The notes under the pieces: model-generated
Told to the model about the DNA's origin: nothing
What the model saw: only the letters and a program-made list of their open reading frames with translations
Database searches by the model: none
Program-made: the position numbers and the translations under genes
Assembly (NCBI GenBank): GCA_015178975.1
Contig: WHVD01000025.1
Span: forward strand, 620,001 to 684,000
Source of the DNA: Hysterangium stoloniferum
Taxonomy: Eukaryota > Basidiomycota > Agaricomycetes > Hysterangiales > Hysterangiaceae
Reading direction: 5' to 3'
Length of the DNA stretch: 64,000 bases
Shown here: positions 10,045 to 21,262 of the stretch, piece after piece
How the letters are laid out: every line of letters begins with the position of its first letter
Numbering within the stretch: position 1 is the stretch's first letter

Positions 10045-10885
10045 TGTTAGGATACACACACAGGCTGGGTTTCCAGAGAAACCTGCGGGATATCTGGTAG
10101 GACTTGGCTTCAGCTTATAGGCTGCACCCTCGCTAGATTGTGTTGTCCAATTTCAAACGGATGGATGGGGATCCTGGGGAGTCTGGGCGGGGTTCGTGGG
10201 TCGTAGGTCGTAAGTCGGGGGTCGTGGGTCGTAAGTCGGAGGTCATGGGTTGTGAGTCGAGTTGGTTGAGAGAGATAGATGCGCCGGAGCCTGTGGGCTC
10301 CGACTAGTGCGAGCAATGTGATTTAAGTAAGGTTTTTAGAGCGGAAAATGTTATTAGATTACTGGGGGGAATCTAAGCTAATTTTCTGATTGGATTGTAT
10401 GTACAACATCTGCCAGTTTATATAGACCATGGAGTGAATGACATACCAAATCCAGTAATGGTGAAATGAAACTAACAAAACAAGAAACGGGAATAGTAAA
10501 CACCAAATTGGTGTTAGGAATGGAACGGAATGGAGCGGAGTCCGAATCGTGACAAAGCATAACCCATAACTGGAAACGGAGCGGGAGCGGAGTCCTAAAT
10601 CGTGACAGGTCATTTGACTAAAATGGGAACAGGGCTCGATTAGAGCGGTGACAGGATTCTAAGCGGGGACCGGTGACTGATGCGTGGGATGAAGACGGAC
10701 ATAGACAGAGATGGAGTCCGGGGGAAGTCCGATGACTGATATGTGTCGTAATGAGGTCGAACGTAACGAGTCTTGACATAACGGAGTCCGGGCGGGAAAT
10801 CCTATAAACAGACGATTGGTGCTTGTAGCACGTGGGGGCGTACGGGTTAGTGCCCGGAGTCCAGCGGGATTGTCCGGTCGTAACA
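10045..10885 (-). mobile_element. Solo LTR, 841 bp, TSD CTAAT
   Basis: Starts TGTTAGGATA and ends GGTCGTAACA (near-perfect inverted ends) and is flanked by CTAAT at 10040-10044 and 10886-10890. Its reverse complement is the same family as the LTR it sits in and as the copies at 20610 and 40238. It contains a GTCG-based minisatellite at about 10195-10262. The intact target repeat shows a later insertion than its host LTR. Confidence 0.85.
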
Positions 10886-11049
10886 CTAATGACCTGTCAT
10901 ATTTCGGACTCCACCTCTGTTCTGTTCCATTCCTAACACCTAATTTGGTGTTTACTTATCTTGTTTCATGATTACTTGTTTGGATCTCATTATTACCAGA
11001 TTTGGTATTGCATACATTCTACAGTCTATATAAACTAGCTAATGTTGTA

Positions 11050-12755
11050 CAGTGGCTTCCAAAACTGTCCCAATGTTTTGGTAATTCTCAATAAAATGCT
11101 TTATAACCTACCAAATAAATTTTCTAAAATAGTGAAAATATTCTCACATATAAGCTTTGATATACCCAAATATTACATAATATAAATGGATATTGGTGTT
11201 GCAGTGAATATTTAAAAATGACCAATCATTGGGACAGTTTTGCAACCACTCTTTTTGAATCAGATATCTTGTTATTCTGGTACTTTGTATGGCCTCCCTT
11301 AGCCTTTATTACAGCATCAAGTCTTCTGGGCATACTTTCTATCAGTTTCTGACACTCCTGAGGCTCAATCTTTGGCCATTCCACTTCCACCGTCTCCCAT
11401 AACTCCCAAACTCCCTTTGGTGGTGAGGAATATTTTTGTAGCTGTTTCTTCAGGTGATTCCAAAGATGCTCTATGGGATTAGATCAGGAGACTGTGCTGG
11501 CCAGTCTAATACCTGAATCTTTTTTTTAGTAAACCATTCTTGTGCCATCTTGGATGTACATATGTTTTGGATTATTATCTTGCTGGAAAATGGCCTTATC
11601 TTTTGGAATCTCCAAATCTCCAATGCTCTGGGACAAGTTCTGATCCAGGATCTCCACATATTGTGCAGAATCCATCCATCCTTCAATCTCTGCAAGCCTT
11701 CCCACTCCATTCCAACCCATACAGCCCCAGGCCATAATATTTCCACCTCTATGCTTGACAGTAGGTTGGGTTACCCTATCAGAAAGTAGCTTTCCAGCTT
11801 TCTTCCACACATATTGATGTCCATCTGATCCAATCCTATTGATTTTGGTCTCATTAGTCCACAATACCCTCTTCCAGTCATCCACTGTCCAGTGTTGGTA
11901 TTTGAGGGCAAAGCTTAACCTGGCCTTTCTATGTTGAACCTTCAACAAGGGCCTTTTTGCCTTGACTACTGCTTTAAAACCATGCTGTTTCAAGGTCCAC
12001 CTGACTGTGCTAGGTGACACATTATATTGATTGATACTATTAATGTAATGTGTGGCTTGGACAGCATTATCTAACTGGCCAAAGGTATCGATTGATATTT
12101 TGGATGTCTCATATTATTTATAGAACCTCTATAAGTTTATCCTTTTAGGTACTTTGGGAACATGGTAAAATACTTCAGTAGTACTAGTAGGATATTGTGA
12201 TTTGATGCATGATCCTTCCTTGGTCAGCAGGAGAAAGCTTGGATGGACATCCTCCTTTCAGGTTTTCTTTGTCTATCTCTATCTCCTGAGCAATTCTACT
12301 GATAGTAGACTTGCTAAGACCTGTTGTAGAGGCTACATTCCTATTTGAGAGTCCATTTTGTAGGAGGGAGATGGCTTGTTCTCTTTTGAGAGGGGAAATA
12401 GCTTTCATGATAAGAATGATAGTTAAAATGTGACATTTCATGTCACATATTAATTAGAACACCAAATAGATGTCATATGAGTTTTCCTGTAATGTTCCTA
12501 GCCCTCTAGAATATAATATGATATAATGAAATGTGTGAAAAGAGAGGGTTGCAAAACTATCCCAATGGTTGGTCATTTTTAAATATTCACTGTGACACCA
12601 ATATCCATCTATATTATGTAGTATTTGGGTATATCAAAGCTAGTATGCTAAGGTATATGTGAGAATATTTTCACTATTTTAGAAAATTTATCTGGTAGGT
12701 TATAAAGCATTTATTGAGAATTACCAAAACATTGAGACAGTTTTGGAAGCCACTG
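11050..12755 (-). mobile_element. Tc1/mariner (IS630) DNA transposon
   Basis: A 1706-bp element bounded by TA (11048-11049 and 12756-12757) with CAGTGG...CCACTG ends and inverted repeats of roughly 200 bp (11050-11255 and 12541-12755) that differ at a handful of positions. The inner part of each repeat again carries the TTGCAACC/TTGGGACAG motif, so the repeat is itself partly palindromic. It encodes a degenerate transposase on the minus strand. It split the older LTR between GTTG and TACATAC. The TIR divergence and broken gene suggest a moderately old copy. Confidence 0.92.
11230..12408 (-). pseudogene. Tc1-like transposase, decayed
   Basis: Minus-strand reading from MKAISPLKREQAISLLQNG (12408) gives the paired-type helix-turn-helix (SNRNVASTTGLSKSTISRIA), then the DDE domain: VLWTNETKI, FQQDNNPKH and DWPAQSPDLI. 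The first catalytic position, usually Asp (WSDE), reads Asn here. Two frame changes are visible in the DDE half: one between NPKH and the KMAQEWF that follows (~11535), and one at SPDL where an A seems lost (~11486), after which PIEHLWNHLKKQ and the C-terminal tail continue. A disturbed stretch near 12030-12190 parts the HTH from the DDE domain. The known function is cut-and-paste transposition at TA; this copy cannot make enzyme. Confidence 0.85.
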
Positions 12756-13102
12756 TACATACAATCTGGTCAGAAAATCAACTAATTTTTCAGACTAAGT
12801 CCTTCCCCAGTTACTCAGTATATACCTGCTCCATCTCACAACACTATCAACCTCATCAGAGCCCATGGGCTTTCTGAGTGGTCCCCGCTCCATCCCCATC
12901 TCTCATATCACAATGGGCTTTCCGACTGGTCTTTTGACCTATCAACCCATGACCTATCAACTACACCCCACCTGTTCTATTTGAAATTAGACACTATGAT
13001 CTCACAAGAGCACAGCCTATAAGCTGAAGCCAAGTCCTACCAGATTATCCACAGGTTTCTCCCAAGACCCTCCACTAAGCTTTGCACAAATTCCCCTTAA
13101 CA

Positions 13103-14154
13103 ACTCTGAATTGTGTAGGATGTAATATACAGAATTGTTTCTCATGGTTGGTGGTTAACAATATCATATCTCAGAATAGATACCACTATTTAAAGATGAA
13201 GTTTTGTAGTAAGCCAATCTTTATTAGTAAACATTTAATATTATAATGATTACAGACAACCTCCTCACAGGTGGTCTCTTGGCAAATTCAGATGAACTTG
13301 TAGTGACATGCTCTACAAAGGCTAAGCTGTTCTTCAGAATGAAGGTTGGGAGCCAATTGTATGTGCAATAACTCAACAGAAACTTGTCATAAGCCTTCAC
13401 TTTCTCGCAGCTTTTTGAGTTTACTATTTTTAACAAGCTGTCAAATAATTTATGAATAGAGAAATTGTTCAAGAGTTGAATATCCAAGCATTTTTTTAAT
13501 GATCAATTAACTGTGCTGTTAATGTGACTCTTGAATAACCTACATGGGCAGGGATTTCAGGATAAGACTTTTAGATTGACTTTGTGATTAGTAAGCCAAA
13601 AGGTTGCTAGAAGGCCCAAGGACCTTACATGAATTGGCTGAGTTCATGAGTGCTGACAAAGAGTTCAAGATTCTGCAAGTGTAGGTGCTTTCAGTTAAGT
13701 GATTTCACACTCAGGCTATTATTCTGCCCTTTAGTATGAAGAAAATTGTGCTTCAGCCTGGTGTTGTTGATAGTAGGAAAGTAGTCATGTTTATTCAAAG
13801 ATTTAGGCCTCCTTTTATCTTATTAAAATAATGCGCATATACGCCATAATATAATAAAAAGAGTCCAGACACCAAAAATAGAGAAACCGGCTTATTAAAA
13901 ATAGATTTTGGCCTCTCTGGATGTCAATTATGTAATGTGACAACATTCAAAGTCATGAGTATGTGTTTAAAAGGAATAACCCCACTCTTTAAGTAATAAA
14001 TTAAACTAAATTAAATTAAATGAATAAAAGAGCAAATAAATTCTGAAAAATCGAGGAAAATCTGTGGAAATATACCAGATACATTACAGAGATCCAAGTG
14101 GTTCTGCTAGTGGAGCAGTCAATAAAATGCGACCTCAATCAAAGATTAAGTTTC
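13103..14154. other. AT-rich intergenic DNA, nothing recognised
   Basis: About 1 kb with no recognised gene. An 87-codon minus-strand reading at 13224-13487 has no family resemblance and is probably chance in AT-rich DNA. No terminal repeats found. Confidence 0.4.
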
Positions 14155-14416
14155 TGTTGGAATTGGTGATGAAACCACCCTTTTCTTAGGGGCGGTTCAT
14201 CTATTTCTTCACTTTTTCATAGGAGGATGCTAATTGTGGACCATGTTGTTAATGCATGCCAGAACCAGTGTACACCTAAACTAGCATCCTACCTACTATG
14301 TCAGAAGGTGATTCACTAACTGACACATTGATTGAGATATAAATACTTATATTACAAGACTATTACCACCTTGTTGATTGTGTATTACAATAAGTCAACT
14401 CATACTATTTTTTATA
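14155..14416 (+). mobile_element. Old solo LTR of the 32248-37063 copia family
   Basis: This 262-bp stretch aligns end to end with the reverse complement of the copia LTR at 32248-32518: TGTTGGAATT start, GATGCTAATTGTGGACCATG, GTGTATTACAATA and AGTCAACTCATACTATTTTT near the end. It is clearly diverged, unlike the two young LTRs. Flanks GTTTC and TTTTC could be a 5-bp target repeat with one change. It shows that this copia family has been in the genome for a long time. Confidence 0.8.
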
Positions 14417-14844
14417 TTTTCTAGGTTAAAGAGTGCACTCTCACTTTCTATAACATCTAGAGTGCTGATCTGAATATTTAATAGGCATTTGTGTCCTATA
14501 TGAAATCAGTTTACTCCCACAAGATAGATCAACCCTCACATTGGATGAGCTGCCGGTGGACAAGTTTGCTAAATCCCTCACGCTTCCAGGCACATCGAAG
14601 ATCAAGCATTAGTCGTCCCCCCCACGCCTTTATTGAATATGAACTGGTGGCGCCAGGCGCCCACGGAATCCCGTTGACCGAGCAGGGAAATTCGCTGTCG
14701 GTGCTGTCAAAGGGGATTTCCCAGATCTATCAGCGTTGGTTGGATTAGCTTGGAGATTTTACAGCCCGGATGTGGGATGACCCAAAGGAGAGAGAAGCTA
14801 TACTCATCAGTTAACCACGCACAATGTCGGCTAAGATAGGAATT
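14417..14844. other. Intergenic; one short reading
   Basis: An 85-codon plus-strand reading (14491-14748) ends GISQIYQRWLD; it matches no family I know and the region is more GC-rich than its left flank. It may be a host or transposon remnant. Confidence 0.25.
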
Positions 14845-15085
14845 AAAGGGGGTGCAAGTTGATGGGTACACACATATACCCTACGGGGATGTAAAAACCG
14901 CGGATTCCTCACCCGCATCCGCACGGGTACTCAAGCACCGGGTACCTCCGGGGAAACGGGGGGAAACCTACACGGGTTACAGCGGATGTACCTTTGAGTA
15001 CCGTCAAAACACCCGCATCTGTGCCGCCTATACCTGTCGGATAGTCCCCTAGACGCCTGAGCGTCACCATCAAACCTACTACGTA
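14845..15085. mobile_element. Possible hAT-like miniature element
   Basis: The left end GGGGGTGCAAGTTGATGGG and the right end, whose complement contains TTTGATGGTGACGC, are roughly inverted. The interior is dense in ACCCG/CGGGTA repeats on both strands, a pattern I associate with subterminal repeats of fungal hAT elements. No target repeat could be fixed, so this is a suggestion only. Confidence 0.3.
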
Positions 15086-15997
15086 GCTGGAGTTGAAGAA
15101 CCCCTATATGGTGTTTATAATTAAAATAAGATCATCAATCCTGACAGCTATAGCCCGCCGCTGTTCTTGAGATCCCAAAGATGATCGTACCACCCCAAGA
15201 CAGTAGTGGAAGCGCCGATTTAAGAGTAGCAGTTAGATGGTGTGTCTGTGTGGCGGATTGTGTTGGTTTACCAGTCAGTCCGGCTCAATCATATCTTGCA
15301 ACAATAGTATATATACGAGTAATAAATACATATAATTTTACAAAGAATTTATTAGCGGATTAAGATGCTTGATAATGAAACCTAGAACCGAGCTCGTTGT
15401 CGTTGACGACAGGCATGCGGAGCTGGGGACAGAGGCGCTGAAAATAGTGTTTTCCGGACTTGTTCCGGTACTGGTCACTAGATGTCCGCACTGGACGATG
15501 CCGACGACAACCCGAGGCGGCGGGCAGATGTCCCCGGAGGCGAGCCGACAGCCGGTGCTAACCTTTTGAGGGCCATCCTTCAAAAAAAAATTTTTTTTAT
15601 CAGCTACTATCCCACATTCACCAACTTTGCGTGCTTGATCTTTGACCGGAGCACCCATCTAATTACCGAAGGCAGAGAGGAGGCTTAGCAAGAGCGCCCG
15701 GAACTGGCCTCGGCTGGTATTAACCTCTTGGGATTGGGCGATCACATCGTTTGATCCCAGGAACAGCAAAAGGCTATATTGACGTTCTTATTCTAACTAG
15801 AAACGCATAGGGGTCCTTCAAAGGCAGCTACTTTGTAAGTTTGATGATAACGGTCAGGTGCCACTGGGGATAACAGCCGCCAAGCATGGCTATCGATGAA
15901 CTGATGAAACCTGGTGTTGATGATGCCCCACTTCCGAGTTTTATTTAAGACATGTATCTGAATTCAAGTACAGATCCACTCCTCTTTCACCTTCACC
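15086..15997. other. Upstream region of the oxidase gene, no gene
   Basis: Short overlapping readings on both strands (15181-15690) look like chance. A run CAAAAAAAAATTTTTTTTAT lies at 15582. The 60 bases before the oxidase ATG are C/T-rich (ATCCACTCCTCTTTCACC), typical of fungal transcription starts. Confidence 0.4.
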
Positions 15998-18519
15998 ATG
16001 CTGGGTTACTTCGTCTACGCGGCAGTGACCCTCAGCCTTCTCTCTTTCGTTAAAGCTGATCTGCGTGCCGACTTGAGTGGGAAAGGATTTACCGTCGTAT
16101 TCCCCGGAGATTCTGGATTCGCTCCCGCCAGCCAACCTTGTTAGTCTTCTTCCTTCCTAATGTATTCCCAATATTCATTTGATGCTGTTTCTCAGATAAT
16201 TTCCGTTATACCTTCATTCCTGCTGCTGTCACGACGCCCACCACACCGGACCATGTCTCTACAATCATCAAAGCGGCGGTAGCAAACGGCTTCCAAGTGG
16301 TCGCCCGAGGTGGTGGGGTGGGATCAATTCACATATATCATAAGCGAGCAGGGCCAGACTAATCTCCTTATAGCATAGCTATATCGCAAATGGCCTGGGA
16401 GGTAAAAATAATGCCGTAGTTGTCGATATGAGAACCTTCAAGTCGATCAGCGTCGATTCAGCATCAGGGACTGCGACCATTGGCATGGGCAACCGACTTG
16501 GCGACATTGCGTTGACACTCAATAGCCAGGGTAGGGCTCTTCCCCATGGGACATGTCCTTACGTTGGAATTGGCGGCCATTCTTGTGCGTTAGAGCCTTT
16601 TTCTCCAGTTATTTAATTTTCTCATTTTTATTGCACAGCGTACGGAGGATACGGGTTTACGGCCAGGATGTGGGGCTTAACCCTCGACACTATTCAATCG
16701 CTGGATGTCGTTCTTGCAGATGGTACCATTACAAGTGTTTCCAGCACAAGCAATCCCGATCTTTACTTTGTGTGCAAAATTTGATTTATTTTCAATAAAT
16801 GTCTATTAAATCCCCAACAGGCAATGCGTGGCGCTGCTCCCTCTTTCGCCATTACCACCGCCATCCACGTAAAGACATTCCCCGCTCCTCCCGTTGCGAC
16901 AATCTTTGGCTTCAACTGGGATCTGAGCGCTGCGGACGCTCTGGCGGGTTTCACTCGTTACCAAACCTTTTCTCAAACCAACCTTCCCAAGGAACTCAGT
17001 TTGCAATGCACCCTCGAGAAAGGTTCTTCGTCTGGGAGGCTTACCTTCCGTTTCGGTGGGGGGTATTACGGACCTGCTGCAAACGTGGATGCCATCATCG
17101 CACCGTTTATGAGTCAGATGGCTCCTCCTGGAAGTGGGGGGAAGAACACTGGGAATTATCTCAATTCTGTGACCGCCGTCGCGGGTGGTATGCCATTGAA
17201 CACAACAAGTGGTCCCGACACACACGACACGTTCTATGTCAAATCCTTGTTGACTCCCGCTGCATCCCCTATGTCCACCGCTGCGATGACCAATTTCATA
17301 TTCTATTTGGCGTTTGATGGCTTTGCTAGTGCTACGGTGAGCACCTGTCGTTATCATATTGATCGGTGCTGGTATCCATTGTGTTAACGTTATTTAGAGC
17401 TGGTTTATTCAAGTCGATCTTCTCGGAGGGCAAAACTCACAAATTGCTGCTGCTGGTGTAGATTTCAATGCCTTCGCCCATAGGAATAGTTTGTTCCTCT
17501 TCCAACTTTATGCCAACTCACCCAATCATAACCTCCCTTATCCGTCCGACGGATTCTCATTCCTCGATGGTGCTGGAGTCTTCTGATCACTTCGAACTGT
17601 TACTGATAGAATCTTTCATAGGCGCTGTGAGCAAAATTACCAGCAATAGCCCTACTGGATGGGATTATGGGTATGATATTTTGGTATCTTTTTTGCACTT
17701 CTTTTTAAATTAATCGATGTTCCTCGTAGAGCATACCCCAACTATATCGATGACCGCCTATCTGATTGTGTGTCATGACTTGTTTATACTAAATTTCCTT
17801 CCCTCGACACTGACAAATTGGTGTAGGGCAACTCCGCTATTACGGCACGCATTATGCTCGTCTTCAAGGCATCAAGGATACGGTGGATCCTCGGGGCTTG
17901 TTCACATTCCCAAATGGCGTTGAAGGAACTGTCGCGCCACCGCCGCCACCGCCGCCACCTCCCACCACTGGCGTGGCCATCCATCCCAACGGCAATGTTA
18001 ATAAGTGCCTCGATGTCACGGCGGCGAATTATGCCAATGGAACACCTGTTGACATGTACGTTTGCCCCAGTTTCATGTATGACTAGCTGACGGTGAATAT
18101 TTAGTTTCGACTGCAATGGAACTGGTGCCCAGAAATGGGTAATCAGCCGCGGTTCGACGTCCATCAAGGTTGCTGGGCAGAACTTCTGTTTGGATGCTGG
18201 ATCTGGTACGGACAATTACACTTGCCACGATATTTTGGAAGACTTACATGTCACGCCATAGCTCCTGCTAACGGTATCAAGATGAAGATTTGGCAATGTT
18301 TCGACGGGATCGCTGCTCAGACGTGGACTTATGGCAACGACAATACGATTGCTTTGTCTGTGCAAAGTGAGTTTTATCTGTCGAATAGTTGAAGTCCCCT
18401 ATCTCAATCTTGGTCCAGATCAATGTCTTGACTTGACAGGTGGCTCCTTGACTAATGGAAATGTCGTTCAAACCTGGCAATGCTCTGCTGGAAACAATAA
18501 CCAAGTTTGGACAACTTAG
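15998..18519 (+). CDS. AA7-type FAD oligosaccharide oxidase with C-terminal ricin-B lectin
   Basis: Twelve exons read by eye (15998-16139, 16196-16317, 16374-16584, 16639-16769, 16821-17336, 17398-17569, 17622-17670, 17730-17767, 17827-18055, 18105-18205, 18262-18366, 18419-18519) give 1917 nt, 638 residues, no stop, all introns GT-AG. Residues 1-20 are a signal peptide. A PCMH FAD-binding fold follows, with His89 (GGG-HSYIANGLGG) and Cys149 (GTCPYVGIGGH) matching the two residues that bind FAD covalently in glucooligosaccharide oxidases. The BBE segment (YPNYIDD) lies near residue 450. Nine prolines (~498-506) link to a ricin-B lectin domain with the QKW/QTW/QVW motifs. Known AA7 enzymes oxidise the reducing end of oligosaccharides and give H2O2; the lectin would tether the enzyme to glycans. 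Substrate unknown. It looks intact. Confidence 0.92.
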
Positions 18520-18985
18520 AACCTCCAGACTCTTTTATGACTTTAGGCATTCTTCTTTATACACTCAACTAAATGACACAGAAGGACATTTTATGGAAAC
18601 CCATTATAATACTTTCCCTGCGATAGTGTAGCCCTATGTATAATTTTCCCAGTTAATGATATTTGGGAAACGATAGCGTGATGGCAATGTCTCTGACTTT
18701 ATAACACAATTACAATTCGATCGGACGATGGTAGTGAAAAATCGTAGACAAGATAAACTCATTGATTTACGGCAGTTGACAGGTTTGAAATGAGTATGTC
18801 AATGTCATGATGGTAGGTATACAACATACAAAAATTGATAGGTCGGATAAAACTCATGAATAGGGGATGCAACTCAAGGATGAGCCTGCTATTCCCCTAT
18901 ATATCCTAGTCCAAACTCGTATTCCTGTGATACTCTCATCTTGCCGTAACGTTCTTGGACCGGTCACAACGCCCAGGTATGGTTC
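18520..18985. other. Intergenic between convergent genes
   Basis: 3' flank of the oxidase gene and 3' flank of the minus-strand membrane-protein gene. No repeat or gene recognised. Confidence 0.4.
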
Positions 18986-20015
18986 TCAGGAGTTGAATAA
19001 AATCTCTCGAACATTGAGTAACATTCCGTTGCCGATGGCACACGGTAAGGCGAATGTGAGTGGTATGAAAAAGTCGAAAGCTGGAATCTAGCCGAAGTAT
19101 CATTCCAATTGACAATCGTTATAATGATGAAGGGAAGGCACGCACGGGGAGATGTTTCCATGCAGCGAGGCTGCAACATATATTGTGCCGAGAGTCTGTT
19201 TCCAGATTAACAAATCCAAGACATAAAAGGTGCTCCAGAGAACTTACAAACAAAAAATACGCGAGTCTATGAAACGCAGTGGCTTTATAACTGTCGAGGC
19301 AATCCATTCCTTTGGTGCACCTCCTAGATGATGCTGCAGTGCCTTGTAGATCACTAGGACACGCGACACTGTTTCGAAGGTGTGGTTGGATCCTACACAA
19401 ATGTTGCTTGAAGGGCACGTTGAAAAATACAATCGCATGTGAGAATATAATTGAGTTTAAAAATTGAATTCTCAACATTTCTAGTAGATATCTATCCCCA
19501 AGCCCTGCCACAGCGGCCATCCCGGAAAGACCCAGGAAAATGACCATAGCATTGATTATGATAGATTATCCACAAGCGTATCTGAGAACTGACTCGAGAG
19601 GTTTCAGATTTTCTCAAATATTTTCTCTTCTGTAAGTGGCCAGCCTACGGTGTGTGCATCAGAGTTAGAAGGAAAGATGTAGGGCCAAACAGAATAGTGA
19701 AAGGCAGTACGAGTGCCACGTAATGATGTAATACCTTCCCATGCAAGGTACCCGTAGTCGCATCCCATGCCGTTTGGAAGTCTTTGTCAACCAAAGTATT
19801 CAAGTAGCTCAACGCCACTGTGCAACTGCCAGCTGGATTGGGAAATGGAGCCCTAATGGGGCAAAGCATGTGATTCCTGATTCCTGATCCAGTGATAGGG
19901 GCTTCTGGTTTTTTTTTTTTTTGGCGAGCATTATGTAGCAAGCTGAGTAGCCGTGTCCGTTTCGACTTGATAAACTATCATGTGGAGCTTCCGTGGTTGA
20001 AGAGGCTCCTTTCAC
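18986..20015 (-). CDS. Probable multi-pass membrane protein, exon structure unresolved
   Basis: The minus strand carries several hydrophobic blocks in different frames separated by plausible short introns: VALVLPFTILFGPTSFLLTL (~19670), VIFLGLSGMAAVAGLGD (~19520), FLNSIIFSHAIVFF (~19460) and, after an acceptor CGGCTAG, FDFFIPLTFALPCAIGNGML with LLNVREILFNS and a stop at 18986. The last block (serpentine helix ending in NxR near the C-terminus) resembles uncharacterised seven-helix-like proteins abundant in agaricomycetes; that likeness is from memory. I could not join all exons without stops, so it may be decayed. The start is uncertain; the ATG at 20015 is one option. Confidence 0.35.
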
Positions 20016-20609
20016 CCGACACGACTCCCTTGAACCCTACATACTTCAAACTTTTTCCCCAGCCGGAGTAAGTATTTTATTCCAGTTGATGGCTCTGTTT
20101 TTTTAATTTTTCGCCATAAGATCAATTTGGACTTTGTTAGTCAAGTCTTTGGTCCATCTTCTGTAATTTCTGAACCAGTTAAGTCCGAATTGCGTGAGCG
20201 GCCATTTTATCGATTCTACTCTCACATCAAACATGATATGACATGTGGGCGTTTGTGTGCGCCCTACTTTCTATCTACACTGTTCAACTTATCTTTTCCC
20301 ACTGCAACTCGATGTCGACGACGATGCCCGCACCTCATCCTTTCCCTAATTCCCGGGCCTTTCTTCAGCATGTTCCGTCTCTTAATCTCTTCCCTTTGAA
20401 TGACTCATTTGATCAGTATACCTTATTTTCATGTCCAGGTTCAATCAACATTTTGTGGAATTCTTGTGCAAGGGTGTTGCCTGTGTGAGACTAGAACAAA
20501 GCAATCAGCTCTGTTACAAACCAAGGTGAAGTGAAGCATACTACCTCTGGCACCTCAATGATATCAAGTAAAAAACCAGGATTGTCCTTCATGGTGCAGA
20601 TGCACTGTC
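20016..20609. other. Intergenic with a coding-like stretch
   Basis: A plus-strand reading at 20243-20488 contains STTMPAPHPFPNSRAFLQHV and PLNDSFDQYTLFSCPG, which look protein-like, but no domain is recognised and no gene model holds. May be a remnant. Confidence 0.25.
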
Positions 20610-21262
20610 TGTTAGGACCGGAAAACCCGCCAGGCTCCAGACCCCATCCTACATGCACCCAACTCACTATACCAAGTTACAGCTAAACTGGAAAACCCAC
20701 CGGAACCCAGATGACAAGCCTGTCTATGCCCAACCCTCTGTGTCTCACACATCAGTCACCAGACCCCACTGGGACCCATGCATGTCAAAGCCTGTCTATG
20801 TCTGCCCCCATTCCACACACCAGTCACCGGGCTCCACCCAGATAACCCAACAGCTCTCTACATTCCCATTATGGTCTAATGACCTGTCATGTTTCGGACT
20901 CCACCTCCATTCCATTCCAATTCTAACACCTAATTTAGTGTTTACTTATCTTGTTTCATGATTACTTGTTTGGATCTCATTATTACCAGATTTGGTAATA
21001 CATACATTCTACAGTCTATGTAAACTACCTAATGTTGTACATACGATCTGGTCAGAAAATCAACTAAGTTTTCAGACTAAGTCCTTCCCCAGTTACTTAG
21101 CATATACCCGCTCCCTCCCCATCTCACAACACTATCAACCTCGTCAAACCCCACAGGCTTTCTGACTGGTCTTTGCTCCATCCCCATCTCTCATATCACA
21201 ATGCTCACTTGACCTTGTCAGAGCCTGTGGGCTTCCCGACTGGTCTTTTGACCTATCAACCC
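20610..21262 (+). mobile_element. LTR-like copy of the TGTTAGGACC family
   Basis: Starts TGTTAGGACCGGAAAACCCG and runs collinear with the copies at 9861-13102 and 40238-41037 (CATTATGGTCTAATGACC, TTTAGTGTTTACTTATC, GATCTGGTCAGAAAATCA) until about 21262, where similarity stops. This is the best-preserved start of the family. No internal retroelement sequence is attached, and no target repeat can be tested because the end is missing. Confidence 0.7.

Larger units (their letters stand above)
9861..13102 (+). mobile_element. Old LTR copy of the TGTTAGGACC family, with two nested inserts
   Basis: Three blocks (about 9861-10044, 10886-11047 and 12758-13102) line up in order with the LTR-like copies at 20610-21262 and 40238-41037. 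Shared stretches include CCATTATGGTCTAAT, GACCTGTCAT, TTTGGTGTTTACT and GTCAGAAAATCA. The blocks are parted by a younger LTR of the same family in the opposite direction and by a Tc1/mariner element. The start is weakly defined (TGTTACAATCC at 9861); the end reads CCCTTAACA. It has no target repeat I can see and no coding sequence. Confidence 0.65.

Noticed and set aside
13224-13487. 87-codon minus-strand ORF as a gene
   Set aside because: AT-rich, no family likeness, no intron pattern, no conserved copy.
17938-17975. CCGCCACCG run as an unstable microsatellite outside genes
   Set aside because: It encodes the nine-proline linker of the oxidase-lectin protein.
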